A stretch of 64,000 bases of DNA from Cellulosimicrobium sp. Marseille-Q4280 (GCF_943181405.1 NZ_CALPBY010000006.1:248001-312000); one strand, 5' to 3'; numbered from the stretch's first letter, positions 17,771 to 26,963 are shown. Translations and numbers: made by a program. The notes: generated by a model not told the origin, from the letters alone.

Positions 17771-17807
17771 TGCTGAACACGCGGTTAGCATGCTGAACAT
17801 GCGTTCA
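17771..17807. promoter_or_regulatory. TetR operator with tandem repeats over the start codon
   Basis: Two direct copies of TGCTGAACAyGCG start at 17771 and 17791, exactly 20 bp (two helical turns) apart. Each is itself an imperfect inverted repeat; the second contains TGAAC-atgc-GTTCA and covers the start codon of the TetR gene. Autorepression, and control of the ABC exporter, is inferred. Confidence 0.55.
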
Positions 17808-18485
17808 ACGACGGACGACCGACCGAGCGGGACGAGCTCCGACCTCACCACGCGCGCCCGGATCCGGGACGCCGCGGTCGAGCGGTTCGCGCGCGACGGG
17901 TTCGGCGCCCCGCTGCGTGCGGTCGCGACGGACGCCGGGGTGAGCGCGGCCCTCGTCGTCCACCACTTCGGGTCCAAGGACGGGCTGCGGGAGGCGTGCG
18001 ACGAGCGCGTCCTCGAGCAGATCCGCACGGCGAAGTCGGAGGCGATCGTCCGGACGGACTCCGGCGCGTTCCTCCAGTACTTCGCCACGGCCGACCGCTA
18101 CTCGACGGCCATGGGGTACGTGCTGCGCTCGCTGCTCGACGGCGGCCCGCTCGCCCGTGCGTTCGTCGCGCACATGATCGAGGACTCCGAGGAGTACGTC
18201 GGCACCGCGGTGGCCGCCGGTGTCGCCGTGGCGAGCCGCGACGAACGACGCCGCGCGCGCTACCTCACGCTGTCCGCCCTGGGCGCGATCCTCCTGTCGA
18301 TCACGATCGACCCGCCCGAGGACCTCGGCGACGTGAGCGCCTCCATGCGCCGCATCTTCGACGAGATCACGCTCCCCGCCCTCGAGCTGTACACCGAGGG
18401 CTTCCTCACGTCCCGCCGCATGCTCGACGAGTACCTCCTCTACGTGGGCGACCCGCCCGCCGAGCCGGGCGCGCCGTCGGCCTGA
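17799..18485 (+). CDS. TetR-family repressor
   Basis: A 228-residue regulator. The N-terminal HTH is clear: RARIRDAAVERFARDGFGAP, then VATDAGVSAALVVHHFGSKD. The ligand domain ends ALELYTEGFLTSR. It can start at ATG 17799 or at ATG 17790 (three residues longer); both are inside the tandem operator, so the transcript is probably leaderless. It lies 54 bp upstream of an ABC ATP-binding gene and its permease, a frequent arrangement in which the repressor senses the exported compound. Confidence 0.92.
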   Translation: MRSTTDDRPSGTSSDLTTRARIRDAAVERFARDGFGAPLRAVATDAGVSAALVVHHFGSKDGLREACDERVLEQIRTAKSEAIVRTDSGAFLQYFATADRYSTAMGYVLRSLLDGGPLARAFVAHMIEDSEEYVGTAVAAGVAVASRDERRRARYLTLSALGAILLSITIDPPEDLGDVSASMRRIFDEITLPALELYTEGFLTSRRMLDEYLLYVGDPPAEPGAPSA

Positions 18486-18539
18486 GCCGGCACCGCGCGC
18501 CGTCCGCCACGTGCTCCCATCGTCGCGAGAAGAGGAACC

Positions 18540-19553
18540 ATGACCACCAGCACCCGGGCCTCCGAGGCCCCCGCCATCGAGACCCACGACCTGCGCAAGT
18601 CCTTCGGGACCGTCGCCGCCCTCGACGGGCTCGACCTCACGGTCCGGCCCGGCGAGGTCGCCGGGTTCCTCGGCCCCAACGGGGCCGGGAAGTCGACCGC
18701 CATCCGCGTCCTGCTCGGGCTCCTGCGCGCCGACTCCGGCTCGGTGCGCCTGCTCGGCGGCGACCCGTGGCGCGACGCCGTCGCGCTGCACCGCCGGCTG
18801 GCGTACGTCCCCGGTGACGTCACGCTGTGGCCGAACCTCACGGGCGGCGAGGCGATCGACCTCCTCACGCGCCTGCGCGGCCGCGGTCGCAGCGAGAGCA
18901 CCGCGCGCCGCCGCCGGGAGCTGCTCGAGCGCTTCGAGCTCGACCCGACGAAGAAGGCGCGCACGTACTCCAAGGGCAACCGGCAGAAGGTCGCGCTCGT
19001 CGCCGCCTTCCTGTCGGACGTCGACCTCCTCGTCCTCGACGAGCCGACCTCGGGCCTCGACCCGCTCATGGAGGCCGTGTTCACGGAGCACGTGCGCGAG
19101 GCCAAGGCCGCCGGCACGTCGGTGCTGCTGTCGAGCCACATCCTCTCCGAGGTGGAGAAGGTGTGCGACACCGTGACGATCATCCGCGCCGGGCGTGCGG
19201 TCGAGTCCGGCACCCTCGCGGAGCTGCGGCACCTGACCCGGTCCACGGTCACCGCCGTGGTCGACGGCGACCCGGCACCGCTCGCCGCGATGGACGGCGT
19301 CCACGACCTCGCCTCCACGCGGACCGACGCGGGGACGCGCGTCGGGTTCGACGTCGACGATGCGCAGGTGGGTCGCGTCCTGGCCGCCCTGAGCGCCCTC
19401 GGCGTGCACAGCCTCACCGCGGCCCCGCCGTCCCTCGAGGAGCTGTTCCTGCGCCACTACGGCGACGACGTCTCGGGCGACGGTCCCGAGAGCGCGTCCG
19501 ACGGCGACGCACCCGGCCGCCACGGCGCGCGCAGCACGGCAGGTGCGCGATGA
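18540..19553 (+). CDS. ABC transporter ATP-binding protein, drug-exporter type
   Basis: A 337-residue ATPase. Walker [10 protein letters not shown] at residues 45-53; signature YSKGNRQKV instead of LSGGQ, typical for this antibiotic-export subgroup; Walker [14 protein letters not shown]-loop [11 protein letters not shown]-terminal regulatory extension follows (about 225-315), then a Gly/Ser/Asp-rich tail. AGAGGAA precedes the ATG. Its stop overlaps the permease start (ATGA), so the two form one exporter. Confidence 0.94.
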   Translation: MTTSTRASEAPAIETHDLRKSFGTVAALDGLDLTVRPGEVAGFLGPNGAGKSTAIRVLLGLLRADSGSVRLLGGDPWRDAVALHRRLAYVPGDVTLWPNLTGGEAIDLLTRLRGRGRSESTARRRRELLERFELDPTKKARTYSKGNRQKVALVAAFLSDVDLLVLDEPTSGLDPLMEAVFTEHVREAKAAGTSVLLSSHILSEVEKVCDTVTIIRAGRAVESGTLAELRHLTRSTVTAVVDGDPAPLAAMDGVHDLASTRTDAGTRVGFDVDDAQVGRVLAALSALGVHSLTAAPPSLEELFLRHYGDDVSGDGPESASDGDAPGRHGARSTAGAR

Positions 19554-21223
19554 CGACGACGCTGACGCGACCCGCGGCAGCGGGTCCGGTGGACCGCTCC
19601 ACCGGCGGGACGACGCTCACCGGCACGTGGACCCTGGTCCGGTCGATCCTGCGGCGCGACCGGGTGCGCCTCGCGGTGTGGGCCGGGTCCGTCGTGCTGT
19701 TCTACGCCTACTTCACGTTCGCGCTCGACACGCTGTTCGCCGACCCCGCCGCCCAGCAGGCGCGCGCCACGGTCATGGAGACGCCGGCCGGCATCGTCAT
19801 GGGCGGCCCGGGCTACGGGGTCGACCACTACACGACCGGTGTCGCGATGGCGAACGAGGGCATCACGTGGGTCGTGCTGGCGCTCGCGCTGTTCAGCATC
19901 CTGCACGTCGTGCGGCACACGCGCGCGGAGGAGGAGTCGAACCGTGCGGAGCTCGTCCGTGCGGCTCCCGTGGGCCGCCACGCGCCCGCCGTCGCGACGA
20001 CGATCACGCTCGTGGCCGCCCAGCTCGTCATCGCGACCCTGTCCGCTCTGACGATGGTCGGCACGGGCGGGCTCGCCGTCGTCGACTCGTTCGCGATGAC
20101 CCTCGGGTCGGCGCTCAGCGCGATGGTCTTCGGCGCGGTCGCCCTGGTGCTGTGCCAGGTCACCGAGCACGGGCGCACCGCGACGGGTCTGAGCCTCGCG
20201 GTGTTCGGGGTCGCGTTCGTCGTCCGCGCCGCGGGCGACATGCGAGAGCTCGGCGGGAGCGCGCTGTCGTGGTTCTCGCCGATCGCGTGGGCGCAGCAGA
20301 TGCGCGCGTTCGTCGACCTGCGCTGGTGGCCGGCGCTGCTGAGCGTGGTCGCGATCGCGCTCCTCCTGTGGCTCGCGGCCGTGCTCGCGTCGCACCGGGA
20401 CTTCGGCGCCGGTCTGCTCGCGACGCGCGGGGGGCGGGCGGCCGCGCGCGCCTCCCTGCGCGGTCCCGTGTCGCTGGCCTGGCTCCAGCAGCGCTCCGCC
20501 CTGCTGTGGTCGTGCCTCGGGCTCGGCCTGATGTGGTTCGCGTCGGGCACGATGCTTCCCGACATCGACGAGATGGTCGGCGGGATCGCCCAGGACAACC
20601 CGACCGTCGCCGCGATCTTCGGCGCGGACCCCGACCAGTTCACCCTCGGGTTCCTCGGCGTGATGATGCTGTACGGGGCGCTGTGCTGCGCCGCGTACGC
20701 CGTCGTCATGGGGCTGCGGCCGAAGGCGGAGGAGTCGGCCGGGCGCGCCGAGGTCGTGCTCGCGCTGCCGGTGTCCCGCGCGCGCTGGCTCGGCGCGCAG
20801 CTCCTCGTCGCGGGCGTCGGCACGGCCGTCCTGCTCGCCGTGAGCGTCTACGCGGTGTGGCTCGGCGGCGTGGCGGTCGACGGCGGCGGCCCCGACCTGG
20901 GCGCCTACACGACCGTGCTCGTGGGCTACCTCCCGGCCGTGCTCGTGTACCTCGCGCTCACCGCGGCGCTCTACGCCTGGGTGCCGCGCGCGACCGGGGC
21001 CGGCTGGGCGCTGCTCGCCTACACGTTCGTGATCGGGATGTTCGGCGGGCTGATCGAGGACCTGCCCGACGCCGCGCTCTGGGTCTCCCCGTTCCACTGG
21101 GTCCCGACGGCGTTCAGCGAGGATCTCGACGTCGGCTACCTGCTCGGGCTGTCCGCCGTCGTGGTCCTGCTGCTCGGCGCAGCCGTCGCGGGCTTCCGAC
21201 GACGGGACGTCGCCTCGGCCTGA
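19550..21223 (+). CDS. ABC-2 permease, polyketide-antibiotic exporter type
   Basis: A 557-residue integral membrane protein made of two similar six-helix halves (about 25-260 and 300-557). The repeated segment [19 protein letters not shown] in half one and [21 protein letters not shown] in half two is the hallmark of the TnrB/COG3559 type exporter permeases. Together with the preceding ATPase it would export a hydrophobic compound or antibiotic. It is controlled by the upstream TetR (inference). The ATG is in the stop codon of the ATPase gene. Confidence 0.9.
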   Translation: MTTTLTRPAAAGPVDRSTGGTTLTGTWTLVRSILRRDRVRLAVWAGSVVLFYAYFTFALDTLFADPAAQQARATVMETPAGIVMGGPGYGVDHYTTGVAMANEGITWVVLALALFSILHVVRHTRAEEESNRAELVRAAPVGRHAPAVATTITLVAAQLVIATLSALTMVGTGGLAVVDSFAMTLGSALSAMVFGAVALVLCQVTEHGRTATGLSLAVFGVAFVVRAAGDMRELGGSALSWFSPIAWAQQMRAFVDLRWWPALLSVVAIALLLWLAAVLASHRDFGAGLLATRGGRAAARASLRGPVSLAWLQQRSALLWSCLGLGLMWFASGTMLPDIDEMVGGIAQDNPTVAAIFGADPDQFTLGFLGVMMLYGALCCAAYAVVMGLRPKAEESAGRAEVVLALPVSRARWLGAQLLVAGVGTAVLLAVSVYAVWLGGVAVDGGGPDLGAYTTVLVGYLPAVLVYLALTAALYAWVPRATGAGWALLAYTFVIGMFGGLIEDLPDAALWVSPFHWVPTAFSEDLDVGYLLGLSAVVVLLLGAAVAGFRRRDVASA

Positions 21224-21243
21224 GCGCCACGTCCCGCTCGCCG

Positions 21244-22314
21244 TCAGACCTGCGCGTCGAGCGGGACGTGCAGCGCGAGGTGGTCCGACAACGCGGCGAG
21301 GAAGTCCGGTGCGTCGAAGGCCGCGCCCGCGGAGGCGACGCCCGTCGTCCTGGTCCGGCCCGTCAGGATGCGCTCGACCGCCTCGACCGCGAGCGGCGCG
21401 GTGACGGCGTAGATGTCCCGGCCGCTCACCACCGCGCGCCGCTCGACCCTGCCGCTGCGCACCCGGGCGTCGACGACGAACGTCTGGTCGGAGCGCCCCT
21501 GCGCGTCGACCGCGACCGGGGCCGATGCGTCGGGGGCCGACAGGTCTGCCGCCGCGACGGCCGTCATGGAGGTGCGCACCACCGGGACGTCCAGGTGACT
21601 GGGCACCGTCACGACGTCGGCCATGGTGAACTCGCCGAGCACGGGCTGCGGGCCGAGCGGGGCGGGGAAGGCCCACTTCAGCGTCGGCAGCGGGTCGTCG
21701 TGGTACTCCAGCCGCCCTCCCGCGAAGCGGACGCGGCGTCCACCACGCCGACGGCCCGAGACCGCACCCGCGTCGAGCGTGCCCGCGGTGGGGTGCCAGC
21801 TGCTGAGCCCGTACGCGACGTGCACCTCGTCCGCGGCCTCCCAATCACCCTTGGCCGTCGTGACGAGGAGGTCGCCGAGGCCGCCGAAGAACGCCATCGC
21901 AGGGACCACGAGCGCACCTGCGGCGCGCGCCCGGTCCCCGAAGCGGGCGAACGTGTCGACGTTCGCCTCGATCTCCGCCGCCACGTCGACGTACGGGATC
22001 ACCGCGCGCAGCGCGGCCTCGATCAGCGGCGCCGCGGTCGTGGCGAACGGCCCGGCACAGTTGATCACGGCGGCCGCGCCGGCGAGGGCGCGGTCGAGGG
22101 AACCCGGGTCGTCCACCGACGCCTGTCGCGCCTCGAGGTCGGGCCGGTCCTGCACCATCGCCGCCAGCCGGTCCCCGCTGCGACCGAGGAGGAGCGGCCG
22201 GTACCCGCGCTCGCGCAGCTCGGCGACCACGAACCGTCCCGTGTGCCCGGTGGCGCCGAGCACGGCCACGACCGGACCCTGGCTGCTGTCTTCACGTGCG
22301 CGCTCATCGCCCAT
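21244..22314 (-). CDS. saccharopine dehydrogenase-like NAD(P)-binding protein
   Basis: A 356-residue soluble protein. The N-terminal Rossmann motif GATGHTGRFV (about residues 22-31) is followed by AAAVINCAGPFATTAAPL, as in trans-acting enoyl reductase/saccharopine-dehydrogenase-like proteins. The rest shows the TMADVVTVPSHL type central domain of these putative dehydrogenases. The substrate is unknown. A CATGAT hexamer seven bases before ATG 22314 suggests a leaderless start; ATG 22326 adds four residues. Confidence 0.82.
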   Translation of the reverse strand: MGDERAREDSSQGPVVAVLGATGHTGRFVVAELRERGYRPLLLGRSGDRLAAMVQDRPDLEARQASVDDPGSLDRALAGAAAVINCAGPFATTAAPLIEAALRAVIPYVDVAAEIEANVDTFARFGDRARAAGALVVPAMAFFGGLGDLLVTTAKGDWEAADEVHVAYGLSSWHPTAGTLDAGAVSGRRRGGRRVRFAGGRLEYHDDPLPTLKWAFPAPLGPQPVLGEFTMADVVTVPSHLDVPVVRTSMTAVAAADLSAPDASAPVAVDAQGRSDQTFVVDARVRSGRVERRAVVSGRDIYAVTAPLAVEAVERILTGRTRTTGVASAGAAFDAPDFLAALSDHLALHVPLDAQV

Positions 22315-22350
22315 GACGGTGATCATGCCGTGCGAGGTCGTCCGAGCCCA

Positions 22351-22366
22351 GTGTCCGGACTGACAC
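22351..22366. promoter_or_regulatory. inverted repeat upstream of the saccharopine dehydrogenase-like gene
   Basis: GTGTC-CGGACT-GACAC, a perfect 5-bp inverted repeat with 6-nt centre, lies 37 nt upstream of the likely start, just ahead of where a -35 element would fall. It is a candidate operator of unknown regulator. Confidence 0.3.
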
Positions 22367-22417
22367 ACATCGTCCATTTCCTGCCAGGCCTGCCGAGTCG
22401 CCGGAGCTGGGCGTCGC

Positions 22418-23320
22418 TCAGCGGGTTGCGCCCTCCGCGGTCGTGGTCAGCGCGGTCGCGGCCCAGGACGCGAGCAGCTTGAGGCCGTCGTCCGACGGCG
22501 ATCCCGGCACCGCGGTGTAGACGTTGAGCTGGAGACCCGTGTCGGCCGGCAGCACGAGCGCCTCGTAGTCGAGCTCGAGCGCACCGACGACGGGGTGGTG
22601 GAACGTCTTGGTGCCCGTGCGGTGCAGCCGCACGTCGTGCGAGGCCCACATCCGCCGGAAGTCCTCGCTGCGCGTGGACAGCTCGCCGACCAGGGCCGTG
22701 AGCTTCTTGTCGTACGGGTTCTTCCCGGCCTCGGCCCGCAGGATGGCGACGGCGTCGTGCGCGATCCGCTCGGAGCGCTCGCCCCAGAACTCGCGCGCCG
22801 CCCGCGGGTCGAGGAAGTGGAACCTCGCGCTGTTGACCGGCTGGTTCGCGACCTGCTCCGGCGAGTCGTACAGCGGCGCGTAGAGCGCCCGGCCCAGCCG
22901 GTTCGCCCCGAGCACGTCGAGGCGGCCGTTGCGGACGAAGGCGGGGGCACCCTCCATCGCGTCGAGGATCCTCTGGACGGCGGGCCGCAGGACGGGCGCC
23001 GGGGCGCGGCGTGCGCGGGACCGCGCCGCACCCGAGGCGTTCGCCGCCCGGGCGAGGTCGAAGAGGTGGACGCGCTCGGCGTCGTCGAGCTGGAGGGCCT
23101 CGCACAGCGCCTCGAGCACCTCCTCGGACGCGCCCGCGAGGTTGCCGCGCTCCAGACGCGTGTAGTAGTCCACGCTCACGCCGGCGAGCATCGCGACCTC
23201 CTCGCGCCGCAGGCCGGGCACGCGACGGTTGCCGCCCCAGGCGGGCAGACCGGCGCGGTCCGGCGTGATGCGTGCGCGGCGGGACGCGAGGAACTCGCGG
23301 GTCTCGGCCTTCAGGTCCAT
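22418..23320 (-). CDS. XRE-family regulator with MmyB-type ligand domain
   Basis: A 300-residue regulator. The N-terminal HTH spans about residues 9-75 with the characteristic PGLRREEVAMLAGVSVDYYTRLERG; the C-terminal MmyB-like domain contains APAFVRNGRLDVLGANRLGRAL and ends FHHPVVGALELDYEALVLP. MmyB-type domains bind fatty-acid-like ligands, and in actinobacteria the gene often sits beside an SDR gene. The promoter has the same 24-bp motif, 18-nt spacer and TACCGT box as the neighbouring flavodoxin-SDR and aldo-keto reductase operons, so it probably regulates itself and them. Confidence 0.92.
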   Translation of the reverse strand: MDLKAETREFLASRRARITPDRAGLPAWGGNRRVPGLRREEVAMLAGVSVDYYTRLERGNLAGASEEVLEALCEALQLDDAERVHLFDLARAANASGAARSRARRAPAPVLRPAVQRILDAMEGAPAFVRNGRLDVLGANRLGRALYAPLYDSPEQVANQPVNSARFHFLDPRAAREFWGERSERIAHDAVAILRAEAGKNPYDKKLTALVGELSTRSEDFRRMWASHDVRLHRTGTKTFHHPVVGALELDYEALVLPADTGLQLNVYTAVPGSPSDDGLKLLASWAATALTTTAEGATR

Positions 23321-23326
23321 GCCTCG

Positions 23327-23374
23327 ACGGTACGTCCGGGCGCCGCGGCGTGGGAGGCACTGGTGTTACCCGGG
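23327..23374 (-). promoter_or_regulatory. regulon promoter A (XRE gene)
   Basis: A -10 TACCGT (complement of 23327-23332) lies six bases before the ATG; 18 nt upstream is the shared motif at 23351-23374, ending toward the gene in CCTCCCA. Same architecture as promoters at 24914-24961 and 24996-25043. Confidence 0.65.
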
Positions 23375-23411
23375 AAGCGAGGCCCGTCGCCGCTCCCGCA
23401 CCGAGAGGTCG

Positions 23412-24149
23412 CTATCCGAGCTGGTCCGCGGGACGCAGGAGGATCTCGTTGATCGCGAGGTGACGAGGGCGGGCGAGGACGAACGCGACCACCTCCGCGA
23501 TCTCCTCGGGCTGGACGGTCGCGACGTCGTAGCCCTTCTGCACGGCTGCGCGCGTCGCCTCGTCGGTGATGTGGCTCGGCAGGTCGGTGTCGACCACGCC
23601 CGGCTCGATCAGGGTCACGCGTACGTCGGGAAGGAGCTCCTGGCGCAACGACTCCGACCAGCCGTTGACGCCCCACTTCGTGGCGGCATACACGCCGTTG
23701 GACGCCCGAGCGGTGCGCCCCGCCACGGACGAGATGTTGATCAGGTCGCCGCCGCCGTCCTTCAGCTGGTCGAGGAACACCTCCGTGGTGGTGATGGCGC
23801 CGAGGAGGTTCACCTCGACCATCGCGCGGTAGTCGTCGCGCCGGTCGGACGAGAACGGGCCCAGGAGCATCACGCCGGCGTTGTTGACGAGCACGTCGGC
23901 ACCGCCGAGCTCCTCCCGGACGCGCGCCGCGGCCGCGACGAGCGCGTCCCGGTCGGTCACGTCGGCCGGGATCGCGATCGCGCCGCCGCCGATCTCCGCG
24001 GCGAGGGCGTCGATGCGGTCGGCCCGGCGCGCCAGCAGCGCGACGCGGTAGCCGTCGGCCGCGAGCGCGCGAGCGGTCGCCGCGCCGATCCCGGACGACG
24101 CGCCGGTGATGACCGCGACGCGGCCCTGGTTCCCGGTGTTCTCACTCAT
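23412..24149 (-). CDS. short-chain dehydrogenase/reductase
   Basis: A 245-residue classical SDR: NAD(P)-binding TGASSGIG at 15-22, NNAG in VLVNNAGVML, catalytic Ser in ISSVAG, and YAATK as the Tyr/Lys pair. The RR/R after the second strand (LLARRADR) favours NADP(H). AGGGAA precedes the ATG; longer in-frame forms lack a site. The start overlaps the 3' end of the flavodoxin gene by 8 bp, so both belong to one operon driven from promoter B. Confidence 0.93.
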   Translation of the reverse strand: MSENTGNQGRVAVITGASSGIGAATARALAADGYRVALLARRADRIDALAAEIGGGAIAIPADVTDRDALVAAAARVREELGGADVLVNNAGVMLLGPFSSDRRDDYRAMVEVNLLGAITTTEVFLDQLKDGGGDLINISSVAGRTARASNGVYAATKWGVNGWSESLRQELLPDVRVTLIEPGVVDTDLPSHITDEATRAAVQKGYDVATVQPEEIAEVVAFVLARPRHLAINEILLRPADQLG

Positions 24150-24906
24150 CTGCTTCCCTCTCGTCCAGGAGGCCGGCTGCGGTGAGCCAGTCCTCGAGCT
24201 CCGCACCCGCGTCCGCGACGGTCTCCCCGCGGACCGCCAGGCCGGCGCCCACGTCGGAGTCCGGCAGGGCGTCGCGGTAGTCGTCGTCGATCCCGGCCAT
24301 GCCGGAGACGGCGTAGGTGACGAACGGCAGGACGCTCTTGCCGCGCAGGTCCACGCCCTCGACGAACGTGGACATGATCATCGGCGCCCGGACGTTCCAC
24401 ACCGGGCTGCCGAGCAGCACGACGTCGTACCCCGCGACGTCCGGGAGATCCCCCGCGATCGCCGGCCGGGCGTCGGACTCCTGCTCCCGGACGTTGCGCT
24501 CGACCGTCGGGTCGTACGCCTCCGGGTAGGGGTCGGCCGCCTCGATCTCGTAGACGTCGCAGTCGACCCGGTCCGAGATCATCCCGGCCAGGACCGCCGT
24601 GTTGCCGACCTCGAGGTCCCGTCGGCCTCCCTCGTGGTAGTTCTCCCCGGCACGCGAGAAGTACACGAGCAGCACGCTCGCCGTGGGGTCTGCCGTCATC
24701 TCCGTGGTCTCCTCCGACTGCTGGGTGCCGTCCTGCGACGGGTCGCCGGGCACCGCGGTCGTCCTCGGCCCGGGTCGCGGGTCTCCGGCGCACCCGGCGG
24801 CGATCGTCGCCGCACCCGCGAGCGCGGCACGCAGCAGCGTCCGCCGGCTCGGTGCGGGCCCGCCCATCGTCCTGACCTCGGCGAGGTTCGCGTGCGTGAT
24901 GTCCAC
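24142..24906 (-). CDS. exported flavodoxin-domain protein (Tat lipoprotein signal)
   Basis: A 254-residue protein. Residues about 19-45 carry a twin-arginine motif (PSRRTLLRAALAG) followed by a lipobox-like IAAGC, then a Ser/Thr/Glu linker and a flavodoxin domain: LLVYFSRAGENYHEGG for the FMN phosphate, VVLLGSPVWNVRAPM and FVTYAVSG. Tat export fits a protein folded around FMN before export. The GTG at 24906 is chosen because a TACCGT box lies seven bases upstream exactly as in two sister promoters; ATG 24867 (241 residues) is the alternative and starts just before the Tat motif. Exported flavodoxins are unusual, and the electron partners are unknown. Confidence 0.82.
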   Translation of the reverse strand: MDITHANLAEVRTMGGPAPSRRTLLRAALAGAATIAAGCAGDPRPGPRTTAVPGDPSQDGTQQSEETTEMTADPTASVLLVYFSRAGENYHEGGRRDLEVGNTAVLAGMISDRVDCDVYEIEAADPYPEAYDPTVERNVREQESDARPAIAGDLPDVAGYDVVLLGSPVWNVRAPMIMSTFVEGVDLRGKSVLPFVTYAVSGMAGIDDDYRDALPDSDVGAGLAVRGETVADAGAELEDWLTAAGLLDEREADE

Positions 24907-24913
24907 CTCCCCG

Positions 24914-24961
24914 ACGGTAGGACCGCAGCGCGGGACGTGGGAGGCCCTGGCAGTACCCCGC
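24914..24961 (-). promoter_or_regulatory. regulon promoter B (flavodoxin-SDR operon)
   Basis: TACCGT (complement of 24914-24919) lies seven bases before GTG 24906; 18 nt farther is the shared 24-bp motif at 24938-24961, in the same orientation relative to transcription as in promoters A and C. Confidence 0.65.
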
Positions 24962-24995
24962 CCGTCCGGTCCTCCTCGCACCGCCGTCCTGAGGA

Positions 24996-25043
24996 GCGGG
25001 GTACCAGCAGGACCTCCCGTGCTCAGCTGAGCGCGCCTACCGT
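24996..25043 (+). promoter_or_regulatory. regulon promoter C (aldo-keto reductase operon)
   Basis: The shared motif at 24996-25019 (GCGGGGTACC followed by AGCAGGACCTCCCG) lies 18 nt before TACCGT (25038-25043), which is seven bases before the ATG. It is divergent from promoter B, with the two motifs 34 bp apart. Confidence 0.65.
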
Positions 25044-25050
25044 CGAGAGC

Positions 25051-25944
25051 ATGACCACGAACCCGGTACCCACGCTCACCCTGAACAACGGCGTCGAGAT
25101 GCCCGCCCTGGGCTACGGCGTCTTCCAGACGCCGCCCGACGAGACGGTGACCGCGGTCGAGGCCGCGCTGTCCACCGGCTACCGGCACATCGACACCGCC
25201 GCCGCGTACGGCAACGAGGCAGGCGTCGGCGAGGCGATCCGCCGCTCCGGCCTGGACCGCTCCGACGTGTTCGTCGAGTCGAAGGTCTGGATCAGCGACT
25301 ACGGCTACGACACCACGCTGCACGCGTTCGACAAGAGCGCCGGCAAGCTCGGCGTCGACCAGATCGACCTCTTCATCCTCCACCAGGCCCTGCCCTCCCG
25401 CTTCGACCTCACCATCGAGGCCTACAAGGCCCTGGAGACGCTGCTCGCCGACGGCAAGGTCCGCGCCATCGGCGTCAGCAACTTCATGCCCGAGCACCTG
25501 GACCGGCTCCTGGCCGAGACGTCCGTCGTGCCCGCCGTCAACCAGGTCGAGGTGCACCCGTACTTCCGCCAGCCCGACGTGCTCGCGACCGACGCCGCCC
25601 ACGGCATCCTCACCCAGGCCTGGTCGCCGATCGGCGGCATCACGTTCTACCGCGACGGCGAGCACACCAGCACGCTGCAGGACCCGACGATCGTCGGCAT
25701 CGGCGAGGCGCACGGCAAGAGCCCAGCCCAGGTGATGCTGCGCTGGCACCTGCAGCAGGGCCGCTCCGCCATCCCCAAGTCGGTCACCCCGCACCGCATC
25801 GCGGAGAACTTCGACGTCCTCGACTTCGAGCTCACCGACGACGAGATCGCCGCCGTCGACGCCCTCGACACCGGCCAGCGCGGCGGCCCCGAGCCCGAGG
25901 ACATCACGCTCGAGGCCTTCGGCCGCGAGATCCCCGAGGCGTGA
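25051..25944 (+). CDS. aldo-keto reductase (AKR5-like)
   Basis: A 297-residue NADPH-dependent oxidoreductase with the complete catalytic tetrad Asp48, Tyr53, Lys78 and His111 (HIDTAAAYGNE, ESKVW, LHQAL). The C-terminal IPKSVTPHRIAENFDVLDF is the cofactor 2'-phosphate clamp. Length and motifs fit 2,5-diketogluconate reductase-like AKRs, which reduce a range of aldehydes and ketones. Its start is probably leaderless, from promoter C. A second AKR follows two bases after its stop. Confidence 0.94.
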   Translation: MTTNPVPTLTLNNGVEMPALGYGVFQTPPDETVTAVEAALSTGYRHIDTAAAYGNEAGVGEAIRRSGLDRSDVFVESKVWISDYGYDTTLHAFDKSAGKLGVDQIDLFILHQALPSRFDLTIEAYKALETLLADGKVRAIGVSNFMPEHLDRLLAETSVVPAVNQVEVHPYFRQPDVLATDAAHGILTQAWSPIGGITFYRDGEHTSTLQDPTIVGIGEAHGKSPAQVMLRWHLQQGRSAIPKSVTPHRIAENFDVLDFELTDDEIAAVDALDTGQRGGPEPEDITLEAFGREIPEA

Positions 25945-25946
25945 GC

Positions 25947-26963
25947 ATGGATCTCCGACCGCTCGGACGCACCGGCGTCCAGGTCAGCCCGCTGACCCTC
26001 GGCGCGATGATGCTCGGCCCCTGGGGCAACGACGACCGGCAGGACGCGACCCGGATCGTCCACCGTGCCCTCGACGCCGGGATCAACGTCGTCGACACCG
26101 CCGACGTGTACTCCGCCGGCGTCTCCGAGGAGATCGTCGGCGAGGCGATCTCCGGGCGTCGGGACGACGTCTTCCTCGCGACGAAGTTCTTCATGCCGAT
26201 GGGTGACGACCCGAACCACCGGGGCGGGTCCCGCCGGTGGATCATGCGGGCCGTCGAGGACTCGCTGCGGCGCCTCAGGACCGACCACCTCGACCTCTAC
26301 CAGGTGCACCGGCCGTCGCCCGACACCGACGTGGAGGAGACGCTCGGCGCGCTCACCGACCTCGTGCGGCAGGGCAAGGTCCGGTACATCGGGTCGTCGT
26401 CGTACTCGGCGTCGCAGATCGTCGAGGCCCAGTGGGCGTCCAGGGAGCGGAACCTCGAGCGCTTCGTGACCGAGCAGCCGCCGTACTCGATCCTCGTGCG
26501 CGGCATCGAGGAGGACGTCCTGCCGACCGTCCTCCGGAACGGCATGGGCACCTTCACGTACAGCCCTCTCAGCGGCGGCTGGCTGTCGGGCCGGTGGCGC
26601 AAGGACTCCGCGTCCGCCCCGACCTCGAGCGCGCGGCCCAGCGCCCGCTTCGACATGAGCAGCCCCGCGAACCAGCGCAAGCTCGACGTCGTCGAGGAGC
26701 TCGCCCAGCTCGCGGAGCAGGCGGGCATGACGCTCGTCGAGCTGGCGATCGCGTTCGTGGTCCGACACCCGGGCGTCACCTCCGCGATCGTCGGTCCGCG
26801 CACGATGGAGCAGCTCGAGTCGTACCTGCCGGCCCTCGACATCACGCTCGGCGACGACGTCCTCGACCGGATCGACGAGCTCGTCGCCCCCGGCGTCACC
26901 GTCAACCCGGACGACAACAGCTACGGCGCCCACGAGCTCACGCCGACCGCGCGGCGACGCTGA
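25947..26963 (+). CDS. aldo-keto reductase (Tas/YajO-like)
   Basis: A 338-residue AKR of the subgroup formerly related to Kv channel beta subunits. The tetrad is Asp50, Tyr55, Lys80 and His121 (VVDTADVYSAG, LATKF, YQVHRP). The C-terminal SAIVGPRTMEQLESYLPAL binds NADP. GAGG lies eight bases before ATG 25947; a GTG at 25941 overlaps the previous stop. It is cotranscribed with the preceding AKR, giving two reductases of different subfamilies under the same promoter. Confidence 0.93.
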   Translation: MDLRPLGRTGVQVSPLTLGAMMLGPWGNDDRQDATRIVHRALDAGINVVDTADVYSAGVSEEIVGEAISGRRDDVFLATKFFMPMGDDPNHRGGSRRWIMRAVEDSLRRLRTDHLDLYQVHRPSPDTDVEETLGALTDLVRQGKVRYIGSSSYSASQIVEAQWASRERNLERFVTEQPPYSILVRGIEEDVLPTVLRNGMGTFTYSPLSGGWLSGRWRKDSASAPTSSARPSARFDMSSPANQRKLDVVEELAQLAEQAGMTLVELAIAFVVRHPGVTSAIVGPRTMEQLESYLPALDITLGDDVLDRIDELVAPGVTVNPDDNSYGAHELTPTARRR

